From positions 3,658,001 through 3,722,000 of the forward strand of contig CP102272.1 in assembly GCA_025149125.1 (NCBI GenBank): a stretch of DNA of 64,000 nt, in the 5' to 3' direction. The position numbers and the translations under genes are program-made. Positions 8,111-16,934 of the stretch are shown here, one piece after another. How positions within the stretch are numbered: position 1 is the stretch's first letter; each line of letters opens with the position of its first letter. The DNA comes from [Clostridium] asparagiforme DSM 15981 (GTDB lineage Bacteria > Bacillota > Clostridia > Lachnospirales > Lachnospiraceae). The notes under the pieces are model-generated. The model was not told where the DNA came from. It was given only the letters and a program-made list of their open reading frames with translations, and made no database searches.

Positions 8111-9805
8111 CTACCCTTCTATGGAATTGATGGTGCGGCGGGCCTCGTCAGCCGTGGTAACGCCCTCCAGTACCAGACGCCGGCAGTTGTCCCGGATAGA
8201 CACATAGTCCGCCCCCTCGGCCGCCTGCACCAGCTGTTCTTTTGAACCGCCCTCCGCGATGCAGCGGCGGGTCTCCCGGTTCATCATCAGAATCTCAAAA
8301 ACCCCCGTCCTGCCCCGGTAGCCGGTGTCAAAGCAGTAAGGACAGCCCTTGCCCTTATAGAAGGTGACATCGCTGTCGCGGTCCATGCCCAGAATCTCCA
8401 GGTCCTCCTGGGTGGGCTTGTAGGCCGTTTTGCAGTTGGGGCAGATCCGCCGGACCAGGCGCTGGGAAATGATTCCGTTGAGTGCGCTGGCGATCAGATA
8501 CGGCTCCACGCCGATATCCTTTAACCGGTCAATGGTGGAAATGGCATCGTTGGTATGTATGGTGGAGAGCACCAAATGTCCCGTGATCGCGGCCCGCATG
8601 GCGATCTCCGCGGTCTCGCCGTCGCGGATCTCACCCACCGCGATGATATCCGGGTCCTGGCGCAGAATGGAGCGCAGGCCGTTGGCAAAGGTCATATCCA
8701 CCTTCTCGTTGATCTGCACCTGATTGACTCCCGAAATATTATATTCCACCGGGTCCTCCAGGGTGACCAGGTTGACCTCCTCCCGGTTCAGCTCCCCGAT
8801 CATGGTGTACATGGTGGAGGATTTACCGCTTCCCGTGGGGCCCACGATCAGGATCACGCCGCTGTGGTTGGAGATCAGCTTGGCGTATTTATCCAGGTCC
8901 GGGCCGCTGAGACCGATACCCGCTTTATTCAAAAGGTCAGTGGACTTATTCAAAAGCCGGATCACCACCTTTTCCCCGTAAATCAGCGGCAGGGTGGAGA
9001 TTCGCAGATCGATGTCCTGGCTCTTGATCCGCACGTTGGCGCGGCCGTCCAGCGGAATCCTGCGCTCCGCGATATTCATCCCGCCCATGATCTTGATGCG
9101 GGAAATCACCGACGACTGCAGATCCTTGGGCACAGTGAGAATTTTGTGGAGCATGCCGTCAATTCTCATGCGCACCGCCACGTCTGTCTCCCGCGGCTCG
9201 ATGTGAATATCGCTAACCCGCTCGGTCACGGCCCGCTCGATAATAGAGTTCACCAGGCGCACCGTAGGCGCGCTGATGGTGTCCTCGTCCCCGATTTCCA
9301 GGGAGGGCACCGCGGACTCCGGCGACTGCTCCGTATTTCCCGACTGGCGCATCTCCTCGATGGCCCGGGCCACGCCCTCGTTTCCGTACAGGTTCATGAT
9401 GGCCCGGTCGATGCTGTTGGCAGTGGAAATCATGGGAATCACGCGTTTCCGGGAGGCGGTTTTGGCCTCCTCGATGGCCATGAAGTTCATGGGATCCTTC
9501 ATGGCCAGGTAGAGCGAATCCTTCTCCACCCGGACCGGCACCACCCCGAATTTGCGCGCGATATTCTTGGGCACCTGGGCGGACATTCTGGGATCGATGT
9601 CAATTTTGGACAGATCCACAAACTCGATCCCCAGCTGCATTTGAAGGGCTTCGATCAGCTGCTTCTCCGTGATCACGCCCCGGTCGATGAGCAGCGTTCC
9701 CAGGCGCTCCTTCGTCTCCTTCTGCAGCTGCAGCGCATGGTTTAACTGCTCCTCGTTGATCAGCCCAACCGACAGCAGAAGGTCGCCAAGTCTCTTATAA
9801 ATCAC
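8111..9805 (-). CDS. pilB: Pilus extension ATPase PilB (GspE family)
   Basis: A 564-residue assembly ATPase. The N-terminal MshEN/GSPII_E domain (about 1-150) may bind cyclic di-GMP in relatives. It is followed by the ATPase with Walker A GPTGSGKSS, Walker B (DIIAVGEIRDGETAE) and a zinc-binding tetracysteine segment (CPNC and CPYC). I set the start at the GTG at 9805, because GAGGAGGAGC sits at ideal spacing before it and the family sequence begins there; an upstream ATG at 9946 lies beyond the promoter -35 and -10. It is the first gene of the pil operon. Confidence 0.93.
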   Translation of the reverse strand: MIYKRLGDLLLSVGLINEEQLNHALQLQKETKERLGTLLIDRGVITEKQLIEALQMQLGIEFVDLSKIDIDPRMSAQVPKNIARKFGVVPVRVEKDSLYLAMKDPMNFMAIEEAKTASRKRVIPMISTANSIDRAIMNLYGNEGVARAIEEMRQSGNTEQSPESAVPSLEIGDEDTISAPTVRLVNSIIERAVTERVSDIHIEPRETDVAVRMRIDGMLHKILTVPKDLQSSVISRIKIMGGMNIAERRIPLDGRANVRIKSQDIDLRISTLPLIYGEKVVIRLLNKSTDLLNKAGIGLSGPDLDKYAKLISNHSGVILIVGPTGSGKSSTMYTMIGELNREEVNLVTLEDPVEYNISGVNQVQINEKVDMTFANGLRSILRQDPDIIAVGEIRDGETAEIAMRAAITGHLVLSTIHTNDAISTIDRLKDIGVEPYLIASALNGIISQRLVRRICPNCKTAYKPTQEDLEILGMDRDSDVTFYKGKGCPYCFDTGYRGRTGVFEILMMNRETRRCIAEGGSKEQLVQAAEGADYVSIRDNCRRLVLEGVTTADEARRTINSIEG

Positions 9806-9862
9806 GTTTTGCTCCTCCTCGGAGCCCACGAAAAAGCTCCGCTGAATATTTAGAATGTTTTT

Positions 9863-9891
9863 ATTATAGACCCTTTTGATTTGGTAATCAA
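9863..9891 (-). promoter_or_regulatory. Sigma-A promoter of the pil operon
   Basis: On the minus strand TTGATT (9886-9891), a 17-base spacer and a perfect TATAAT (9863-9868) stand about 58 bases upstream of the pilB GTG start. The location also argues against the longer pilB reading frame. Confidence 0.75.
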
Positions 9892-9975
9892 TTACAATTT
9901 CTCTTCCGAATCGGAGATTTTCGGTTTTTTTTGACCATTTTTGCATTATGTAGAACTTTCTGAAATTTTTGAAAT

Positions 9976-10026
9976 AAAATAACAGCCTGGCTTCTGCTTA
10001 TGGTGCAGTCGTCAGGCTGTTATTTT
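9976..10026 (-). terminator. Terminator after the sugar-transport operon
   Basis: AAAATAACAGCCTG (9976-9989) pairs with CAGGCTGTTATTTT (10013-10026). On the minus strand the stem ends in a U-rich run, so it should stop the operon that ends with the GntR gene before the pil promoter. A-rich sequence on the other side makes it possibly bidirectional. Confidence 0.8.
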
Positions 10027-10038
10027 CTTTTTCTTTGG

Positions 10039-10719
10039 TTAAAAATATCTTGGATACAGTTCCCGCAACTCTCTGATATCCTCAAAGCTCTGAATTAAAT
10101 GTTTTGCACTGGCTCGGCGTGTCGCCTCGACATCACCTGACTCAATAGCCTGCAATATCTCCCTGTGAGCGATCAGACACTGTTCTTCTGTCTGATCCAG
10201 ACGATGGCGCAAGCGGCGCATACGGTCAAAATGAAAGCTGTTATTGTTAATGATATTAAACACACCCTTCTTCCCGCTAATTTCGTATATCTTTGCATGG
10301 AACGCATCGTCCAGCTTCATATACCGGTCCAGATTCTGGCTGATGTAAAACACCTGCATGTGCAAGTTCTCCTTCAGTACCATTATATCCTCCGGCTCCC
10401 TGTATTCGGCTGCCCGTGCGGTGATAGCCGGTTCACAGGCGTAGCGGATCTCGTAAATATCGTTCGCCAGGTCCTCGTTCATCGGTGAGACAAAGGTTCC
10501 TTTGTTAGGAAATATATCGACAATGTGCTGATTCGACAGTTCCAGCACAGCCTCATGTACAGGCGTCCGGCTGACATTGATACACTCTGCAATTACCTTG
10601 TCCTGAAACTGTTCCCCCGGTTCTAAGCGGAACGTGAGAATATTGTGGATCAGAATGCGTTTTGCGTAATTTTTGGATGTTTCATGCTGCTCTCTCGGTA
10701 TAATGTCCAGCTCTTTCAT
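10039..10719 (-). CDS. GntR-family regulator with FCD ligand domain
   Basis: A 226-residue regulator with an N-terminal winged helix (about 15-80, including VSRTPVHEAVLELSNQ) and a C-terminal all-helical FCD domain. Asp and His residues typical of its metal/ligand site are visible (DDAFHAKIY, HREILQAI, SAKHLIQ). FCD regulators usually sense a sugar acid or other small carboxylate. It is the last gene of the sugar ABC operon, 127 bases after the second permease, and probably controls that operon through the inverted repeat at 16641-16672. The link is inferred. Confidence 0.85.
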   Translation of the reverse strand: MKELDIIPREQHETSKNYAKRILIHNILTFRLEPGEQFQDKVIAECINVSRTPVHEAVLELSNQHIVDIFPNKGTFVSPMNEDLANDIYEIRYACEPAITARAAEYREPEDIMVLKENLHMQVFYISQNLDRYMKLDDAFHAKIYEISGKKGVFNIINNNSFHFDRMRRLRHRLDQTEEQCLIAHREILQAIESGDVEATRRASAKHLIQSFEDIRELRELYPRYF

Positions 10720-10846
10720 TTGAAGTGATTCCTTCCGTTTCTCTTATGTTTTCGTACTATATCAATTATTAACAGCAATCCCGATTTTTTTCAATACCCC
10801 TTCCCGATTATTTTCCAAAACTTTTGCTGTTTACAGTCAGTCGGAT

Positions 10847-11824
10847 CTACAGCTTATTCTTTTTATAGTCCATATAGGCCTGGGACAAAACCGCAATCAG
10901 CAAAATAAATCCTGTTGCGATATCCTTCCAGTAGGCACTGATCGTACCGTTCAAGTTGATCAGATTCGAAATCAACTGAACAAACACCACGCCCATAAAA
11001 ATACCGGATATTTTTCCTACACCACCCTTCACTCCAGTTCCTCCGATCACCACCGCCGCCATAATCGTCATCTCCCACCCTTCACAGGCGGTTGGCTGAC
11101 CGGCGTTCAAACGGCCCGTCAAAAGGATCCCGCTGAGTGAGGACAGCACCGCGCTGATCAAAAATACAAAAAACTTGACCTTCCAAACCCGGATTCCCAT
11201 CATTTCCGCCGACTCCTCATTTCCGCCTACCGCGTAAATCGCTCGCCCGAAAGCTGTATAACGCAGGATGACGGTAAACAACAGTACCAAAAACGCAAAA
11301 ATCAGAAGAGGATAGGGCAATAAGCCGAACAGATTCTGATTGCCCGCCTTCTTCAGTATCTCCCCCTGCGTCGGAAGTCCAATGGAGTATTCATGATTAA
11401 TGAGCAAAGCAACTCCCCTGGCCGCCAGTTGAGTCCCCAGTGTGGCAATAAACGGCTGGACATTGAATTTTCCAACCACATATCCGTTAACCACTCCCAC
11501 CAATGCGCCGGACAGGATGCCGATCAAAATTCCAACTGCCAGCCCCTGCCTGCAAAAATACGCAGTGGTCATGCTGGTCAGAGCCGCGATCGCACTGACC
11601 GATAAATCTCTGGCTCCAATTAAAAAACACAAATTTACTCCGATGGCCATAATTCCCATCAGTGAGGCGGTCCGCAGTACATTACTTAAATTATTGCTGA
11701 AACTGAGAAAAGTACGACCGTACTGCACACTTCCGTAAAACAGAAGCACCAGGACGGCAGCGAACGCCGTGTCGATCTTGATTCGCGCCCAAAACGGGCG
11801 GCTTATCTCACTGGTTTTCATCAC
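10847..11824 (-). CDS. Sugar ABC transporter permease (RbsC-like)
   Basis: A 325-residue polytopic protein of the BPD_transp_2 family, with about ten hydrophobic segments and the family loop AVGGNEESAEMMGIRVWKVK. It is one half of a heteromeric permease, since another RbsC-like gene precedes it by 8 bases. Paired permeases are usual in importers for pentoses, deoxysugars and autoinducer-2. The substrate cannot be read from the sequence. AGGAGGG stands before the ATG. Confidence 0.88.
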   Translation of the reverse strand: MMKTSEISRPFWARIKIDTAFAAVLVLLFYGSVQYGRTFLSFSNNLSNVLRTASLMGIMAIGVNLCFLIGARDLSVSAIAALTSMTTAYFCRQGLAVGILIGILSGALVGVVNGYVVGKFNVQPFIATLGTQLAARGVALLINHEYSIGLPTQGEILKKAGNQNLFGLLPYPLLIFAFLVLLFTVILRYTAFGRAIYAVGGNEESAEMMGIRVWKVKFFVFLISAVLSSLSGILLTGRLNAGQPTACEGWEMTIMAAVVIGGTGVKGGVGKISGIFMGVVFVQLISNLINLNGTISAYWKDIATGFILLIAVLSQAYMDYKKNKL

Positions 11825-11832
11825 AATCCCTC

Positions 11833-12822
11833 CTAAACCGCCTGTTCCTTTTGCACTGCCAACGAAACAATAATAATGATGGATTTGATAATGTTCGAGT
11901 AAGCAAACGGAATATTGTTCATGTTAACCATTGTTGTGATCAGCGTCATGATGATACACCCGAAGATAGAGCCCAAAATATGAGCTTTTCCCCCCTTCAT
12001 TGCAGTACCTCCGATGGCCACGCTGGCGATGGCATCCAGTTCAAACTGATATCCCAGCAGGTTCGGATCCAAGGCTCCACTTTTGGACATCTCCATCAAG
12101 CCGCCCAATGCAGCCAGAAAGCCGGACAGCGCGTACACCGCGATAATCACATACTGGGTCCGCACGCCACAAAGCCTTGCAGCCCGCTTATTTCCCCCTA
12201 CTGCCTCCACCAGCTTACCGAACACCGATATTTTAAGTACAATGTATCCGGTTATAGCAACCAGAACAAAGAATAATAGCTGAATAGGTACAATTCCCCC
12301 AAAACGAGTAAGCCCCAGATAGCGGATCTCCGGATATTTTGCCATCGATACAACCTTCGAATTGGCAAGCATCACGGTAAAGCCCCGAAGCACAATCTGC
12401 ATCACCAGAGTGTGAATGATCGGCTGTATCCCCGCCTTCGCGATCAGTACCCCGTTAAACATTCCCACCAGGCAACAGCAGACAACTCCGGCCAACGTGG
12501 CCGCCCACAGCGGTAGGCCGTATCTCAAAGCCAGCATAATGATCACACCGCTGAACGCCATCATTGACCCTGCTGAGATATCCGTTCCTCCTGATGAGAT
12601 CACGATTGTCATTCCCACTGTGATAAACATTAGCGACGTAGCCTGCTTGATCACAAGGAGAAACGTGCTCATATGCCAGAAGTTCTTTGTAAAAAATGCA
12701 TTAAATAGAATCAAAAGCGCTAGTGCGATGGCAGCGCCATACTCCACGATCATTTTCGAGATATTATCCCCCGCCGTATCCGCTCGCAGCAGCCTGGGGA
12801 GTGAGCATGCTTTATCCCTCAT
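11833..12822 (-). CDS. Sugar ABC transporter permease (RbsC-like)
   Basis: A 329-residue polytopic membrane protein, first of two adjacent RbsC-type permeases. The family motif AVGGNKRAARLCGVR is visible near residue 205, and GGTAMKGGKAHILGS near 275. The start overlaps the 3' end of the ATPase gene by 11 bases, so synthesis is probably coupled. With its neighbour it should form the transmembrane channel of the importer. Confidence 0.88.
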   Translation of the reverse strand: MRDKACSLPRLLRADTAGDNISKMIVEYGAAIALALLILFNAFFTKNFWHMSTFLLVIKQATSLMFITVGMTIVISSGGTDISAGSMMAFSGVIIMLALRYGLPLWAATLAGVVCCCLVGMFNGVLIAKAGIQPIIHTLVMQIVLRGFTVMLANSKVVSMAKYPEIRYLGLTRFGGIVPIQLLFFVLVAITGYIVLKISVFGKLVEAVGGNKRAARLCGVRTQYVIIAVYALSGFLAALGGLMEMSKSGALDPNLLGYQFELDAIASVAIGGTAMKGGKAHILGSIFGCIIMTLITTMVNMNNIPFAYSNIIKSIIIIVSLAVQKEQAV

Positions 12823-14350
12823 AGGCCCCTCCTTCCTGTTCCGGCCTGGCGATGGCGTCCATAATTCCCTGACGGCTGATCATTTCACCTGTCAGCTGGC
12901 TGATCACCCTCCCCTCCCTCAGAATCACTACCCGGTCACATTCCCGCACCAGTTCGTCGATTTCGGACGATATGTACAGGATACTGATACCCTGAGCCGC
13001 GATCCGAGCTACCAGTTCCTCAATTTCCCCTTTCGCGCCAATATCAATCCCGCGTGTAGGCTCATCCAGGATGATCAGGTCCGGTTCCATTGCCAGCCAT
13101 CGCGATAGGATGACTTTCTGCTGGTTTCCGCCGCTCAGATTCCTGATTTTCGTGGATCCGGATGGAGTCTTGATTCCAATACGCTTGATATACTCCTGTG
13201 TGGCTTCCCGGGCCAGCCGGCGGTTAACCAGCCCGAATTTGCTGTACTTCGAAATTCCAGGAAGCACCAAGTTATCCTCCACACTCATAAATGGAAAGAT
13301 TCCTTCTGTTTTCCGATCCTCCGGCAAATAAGACATTTTCTTCAGAATCGCATCCTTTGGCTCCCGGAATTTCACCGCCTTATGATTTAGGTATGTCTCT
13401 CCTCGGTAATTCTGATCGTCGCCAAAAATCACCTTAGCAAGCTCCGTGCGGCCAGACCCCAAAAGCCCCGCAAGCCCTACTACCTCCCCCTTTTTTATCT
13501 CAATATCGATTCCGTTCAGGCGATGGTTCGCCGTGCGGACACCAGTTGCCTGATAGATAGCTTCCCCGGAATTTTCCTGATAGATTTTGCGTTTGTTGAT
13601 CAATTTTTCCGCATTGTTTCCAATCATCAGAGAGACCAGTTCTATTTTCGGAAGGTCCACCATTGGGCGGCAGGTCACATACTTACCGTCCTTAAAAATG
13701 GTTCCACGGTCACAAATCTGATACACCTCATCCATTTTGTGCGTAATAAAAATCGTTGAAATTCCTCTGGCCTTCAGCTTTCTCACAACCTCAAACAGCA
13801 CCGCAGTTTCCCCCTGATCAAGAGAGGAAGTTGCCTCGTCCATTATCAGCAGCTTCACATTCTTCGCCAGTGCTCGGGCAATGCTGGTCATCTGCTGAAT
13901 AGCAGTGCTCTGGGTCTCTACCTTCTTTCTCACATCCACTTCAATCCCTAGTTCAGACAATGCCTGTGCCGCATTCTTTTCCATAGTTTTCCAGTCAATC
14001 AATCCCCTTTTTTTCGGCGCATTTCCCAGATAAATATTTTCAGCAATGCTTAAGTTAGGGCTTAAGTTCAATTCCTGAAAGATTGTGCCGATTCCCAGCT
14101 TTTGCGCCTCCGCCGTATTCCGTGGGCTGATCGTTTCTCCTTCAAAGACCATTTCACAAGCTTCTCCTGAATCGTAGTGATAGTAACCGGTAATGATTTT
14201 GATCAATGTAGATTTACCAGCCCCGTTTTCACCTAACAAGCCCATCACTTCGCCCCGGTACACCTCAAATTCCACGTGATCCAGCGCCTTTACTCCCGGA
14301 AATGTCTTGGAGATATTCTTCATGCGCAATAAAATTTCCGCCTGTTCCAC
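12812..14350 (-). CDS. Sugar ABC transporter ATPase (RbsA/MglA-like, two nucleotide-binding domains)
   Basis: About 512 residues carrying two ABC domains. The first has a full Walker A (GENGAGKST) and DEATSSLD. The second has the degenerate Walker A typical of this class (GLLGSGRTE), signature LSGGNQQK, and DEPTRGID. I place the start at the GTG at 14350, because GGAGGG ends 6 bases upstream. The nearby ATG at 14356 touches the SD directly, and an ATG at 14440 lacks an SD. The gene follows the isomerase-like gene and overlaps the permease gene by 11 bases. Confidence 0.9.
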   Translation of the reverse strand: MEQAEILLRMKNISKTFPGVKALDHVEFEVYRGEVMGLLGENGAGKSTLIKIITGYYHYDSGEACEMVFEGETISPRNTAEAQKLGIGTIFQELNLSPNLSIAENIYLGNAPKKRGLIDWKTMEKNAAQALSELGIEVDVRKKVETQSTAIQQMTSIARALAKNVKLLIMDEATSSLDQGETAVLFEVVRKLKARGISTIFITHKMDEVYQICDRGTIFKDGKYVTCRPMVDLPKIELVSLMIGNNAEKLINKRKIYQENSGEAIYQATGVRTANHRLNGIDIEIKKGEVVGLAGLLGSGRTELAKVIFGDDQNYRGETYLNHKAVKFREPKDAILKKMSYLPEDRKTEGIFPFMSVEDNLVLPGISKYSKFGLVNRRLAREATQEYIKRIGIKTPSGSTKIRNLSGGNQQKVILSRWLAMEPDLIILDEPTRGIDIGAKGEIEELVARIAAQGISILYISSEIDELVRECDRVVILREGRVISQLTGEMISRQGIMDAIARPEQEGGAYEG

Positions 14351-14465
14351 AAACATCCCTCCGATGACGTTTACGCAATGGCCTCGCGATCCATTGCATT
14401 CAATTAAACACCGGACAGTCCGAAACGCAGGTTCAGACAATTCGGGCTGCCCGAAAATTACTTTG

Positions 14466-15437
14466 TTACTTTAATAGCCCCTCCAATACCAGCATCTCCT
14501 GTACTTTAAGAGCGTCCTGCTGCGCCACCAGATCCGCTAACCGTTCCATACCGATGTTATCAATCCAGTCGGATATCCGGTTAAATACCCGAATATTCAG
14601 CTCCAGCTCTTTCACCGGATCCTCCCGCAGCGGAAAGGTGTCAAAGAAAATAACCCCATTGTACTCATATCGCTTCATATAGTAAATAAATTCCAGCGTC
14701 TGAAGCAAGCTCACTGAGCCGAGCAACAAACCATCGTCGTGACTGCCGTATCCATCGTTGAGATGGAAACCGAACAGCTTTCCCCGCTCCGCCGCCAGGG
14801 CCAGCGAATAGGCGGGATTCTCCTTTTTCATCAGCATATGGGCGAAATCCAGCGTGATGCCCAGGTTGTCGCAATCCGCTTCCAAAACTGCTAAAAGCGT
14901 GGTTCCGATATCATTGATAAAGTAAAACTGTCTCGGCTCGTAGGGCTTGTACTCCAGGCTGATTTTCATGTCCGGGTTGGACCTTGCCACCTCCGCATAG
15001 CACTGTACCAGATATTTCCACATCCTGCCATAATCGGCCTGGAAGGGATAGTCGAACCCATCGTAGGTAGACCAGATTGTGGCTGTGGTCCCGCCCATCC
15101 TGCGGCAGGCATCGATGCCGTCCTGAAGATTACGCATGGCCATTTCCCTTTTTTGGGAACAGTGATGAGTCAACTCTCCTCCGGTGAACTCCTCTACAAA
15201 CCGAAGTCCCACCCCGCTCACATCCAAGCCATATCCCTTGGCGTGATCGCGGATTTCCTCTGGGGTATTTTCATAAAAATGGTACGGATAGTTAGGCTCG
15301 ATATGAGTAACACCTTTCGCCTGGGCCATCCGATCAATCTTATCAAATGTGGTGTAAGAGGGATTCCCCTTCTCAAACACTTTCTCCGGCACATCCGGAA
15401 AAGATTCCAGCCGCGCTGCATATGTCCAGTTATTCAT
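14466..15437 (-). CDS. Sugar isomerase/epimerase-like TIM barrel (xylose-isomerase-like family)
   Basis: A 323-residue AP-endonuclease-2-fold protein. Candidate metal ligands lie at strand ends: Glu in SLEYKP, Asp in LDFAHM, His and Asp in GFHLNDGYGSHDDG, and Asp in IFFDTFP. This pattern resembles divalent-metal aldose-ketose isomerases related to L-rhamnose isomerase, but the exact substrate is unknown. It is the second gene of the ABC operon, 27 bases after the binding protein, so it probably acts on the imported sugar inside the cell. GGAGG precedes the ATG. Confidence 0.8.
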   Translation of the reverse strand: MNNWTYAARLESFPDVPEKVFEKGNPSYTTFDKIDRMAQAKGVTHIEPNYPYHFYENTPEEIRDHAKGYGLDVSGVGLRFVEEFTGGELTHHCSQKREMAMRNLQDGIDACRRMGGTTATIWSTYDGFDYPFQADYGRMWKYLVQCYAEVARSNPDMKISLEYKPYEPRQFYFINDIGTTLLAVLEADCDNLGITLDFAHMLMKKENPAYSLALAAERGKLFGFHLNDGYGSHDDGLLLGSVSLLQTLEFIYYMKRYEYNGVIFFDTFPLREDPVKELELNIRVFNRISDWIDNIGMERLADLVAQQDALKVQEMLVLEGLLK

Positions 15438-15464
15438 CCTTCTATTCCTCCAACTTTTGCATTT

Positions 15465-16556
15465 TTACCAGGTGATTGTAGGCAGCTCCTGATCGGCATT
15501 TTCAATTGTAAAGAACCTGTTTGCCGATGGGATATATTTCTCTACGTCCTCTTTGGTCACAAAGATTTTATGTGCAACTTCCAGAACCTGCGGGCCCAGG
15601 TAGGGGGTAGATTCATAGACACAGCCCACTGTTCCGTCCTTTACCTGCTCCACAACTTCGGAGTTACCGTCGCCAATGGTACAGATGGTAATCTCCTGTC
15701 CAGGTTCAATGCCCAGCCCCCATAATGCCTGAAGACATCCCATGGCCATCTCGTCGTTTTGAGTGACGATCACGTCTATGCCTTCTTTGCCATAAGCCTG
15801 TATCATATTTTCTGTCACCGTCTGGGCCTCCGAGCGCATGTTATCACCAACCTGGGAGCTAATAATCTGGATCTGATCGTATTTATCAATCACGTTGGAC
15901 AGGCCCTTGGAACGTTCAATCTGACCGGTGGAGCCGGCGGTTCCCACGATCTCCACAATCTTACATCCATCCGGGTAATGGTCCACCAGCCACTGTCCCA
16001 CCGTCTCTCCCCCGGCCACGTTGTCGGTCATAATGGCTGTCACATAAAGGGAGGGATCGCTGACTTTCCGGTCCAGACAGATCACAGGCACTCCCGCGTC
16101 ACGGCAGGCCTCCAGAGCAGGGATCAGTCCTTCCTCCTCCTTAGGTTTAATTACCAGCAGATCGATGCCCTGAGCCAGAAGATCCTCCACATTGGCAATC
16201 TGGGTCGCAGTATCATTGTTTGCCTCATTCCAGACCACTTCAAATCCCACGCTTCTCAGATCTTCACATACCGTCTCGCAGTTGGTGATATTCCAATCAT
16301 TGGTATAATGGCAAGCTGCAAAGCCCGCTTTCAAACCAGTTCCCCACTTGTCGCCTTCAGCCGCTGGGGCTTTTGTATCCACTCCAGTTTTCGCCTCCTC
16401 GGTCTTCTCTTCCTGCTGCGCAACGGTCTGTTCTGTCTTACCAGTTGTCTCCTTACCTGTCTCCCTTCCGGTGGGAGCCTGGGAAGGGCTGCCGCAGCCG
16501 GTTAGAAACATAAAAACTGCCATTACAAGTACACATAATCCCCTGTTTCTTCTCAT
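15465..16556 (-). CDS. Sugar-binding lipoprotein (RbsB-like)
   Basis: A 363-residue solute-binding protein. The signal peptide ends in lipobox LTGC with Cys21 as the lipidation site, followed by a Glu/Thr/Lys-rich linker to about residue 70. The rest matches periplasmic-binding-protein-like domain 4 (ribose/galactose class), with DLLVIKPKEEEGLIP and QNDEMAMGCLQAL typical of that fold. It is the first gene of the operon behind the promoter at 16662-16690. It should deliver the sugar to the two-permease transporter. Confidence 0.9.
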   Translation of the reverse strand: MRRNRGLCVLVMAVFMFLTGCGSPSQAPTGRETGKETTGKTEQTVAQQEEKTEEAKTGVDTKAPAAEGDKWGTGLKAGFAACHYTNDWNITNCETVCEDLRSVGFEVVWNEANNDTATQIANVEDLLAQGIDLLVIKPKEEEGLIPALEACRDAGVPVICLDRKVSDPSLYVTAIMTDNVAGGETVGQWLVDHYPDGCKIVEIVGTAGSTGQIERSKGLSNVIDKYDQIQIISSQVGDNMRSEAQTVTENMIQAYGKEGIDVIVTQNDEMAMGCLQALWGLGIEPGQEITICTIGDGNSEVVEQVKDGTVGCVYESTPYLGPQVLEVAHKIFVTKEDVEKYIPSANRFFTIENADQELPTITW

Positions 16557-16640
16557 AGTTCCTCCTCCTTGCGTTCAATCATCTGTGCATAGGGCAATTC
16601 TTCCTATTGCGTATGCTTGTTTTTAGTTATTTTCATTTTT

Positions 16641-16672
16641 AGCGATATATCACTTATCTTTAATATATCGCT
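16641..16672. promoter_or_regulatory. Perfect inverted repeat over the sugar operon -10 (candidate operator)
   Basis: AGCGATATAT (16641-16650), 12 bases, then ATATATCGCT (16663-16672). The right arm covers the -10 box and the left arm lies about 10-20 bases into the transcript. A dimeric regulator bound here would block transcription; the GntR protein at the operon end is the obvious candidate. Confidence 0.7.
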
Positions 16673-16690
16673 ATATAATAATTTTGTCAA
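16662..16690 (-). promoter_or_regulatory. Strong promoter of the sugar ABC operon
   Basis: On the minus strand a consensus TTGACA (16685-16690), a 17-base spacer and TATATT (16662-16667). The expected transcript begins near 16655, giving a leader of about 100 bases. The rest of the 378-base gap 16557-16934 holds AT-rich sequence and the terminator of the next operon; I see no gene in it. Confidence 0.8.
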
Positions 16691-16792
16691 TATTTTTTTA
16701 TTTTACACCATATATTTTAGATATTATATACAAATTATCGCCCCCTTCCATCATTTAAGAGTGAATGTCGGGGGACAAAGGGATTTGACTGT

Positions 16793-16850
16793 AAAAAAAT
16801 AAGAGGCTGTGAAAAAATGATGTTTCGTTAACTTCATTTTTTCACAACTC
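16793..16850 (-). terminator. Terminator of the peptide-use operon
   Basis: GAGGCTGTGAAAAAATGA (16803-16820) pairs with TCATTTTTTCACAACTC (16834-16850), followed on the minus strand by TTATTTTTTT. It lies about 85 bases after the M38 amidohydrolase stop and is a standard intrinsic terminator. Confidence 0.85.
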
Positions 16851-16934
16851 CCTTATGGATCCTGTTGCTATAATTTATCTTTCCTGAAATCACATTTTCG
16901 GGTCGATCATCTTTTTTATCATATCACGCTATCT

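Noticed and set aside
8555..9745. Long plus-strand open frame (about 396 codons) opposite pilB
   Set aside because: It is His/Gly-rich antisense noise over a strongly supported PilB gene, has no SD or family similarity, and arises from the GC-rich codon pattern of pilB.
9806..9946. Longer PilB N-terminus starting at the ATG at 9946
   Set aside because: The extension runs across a consensus promoter and lacks an SD, while the GTG at 9805 has an excellent one.
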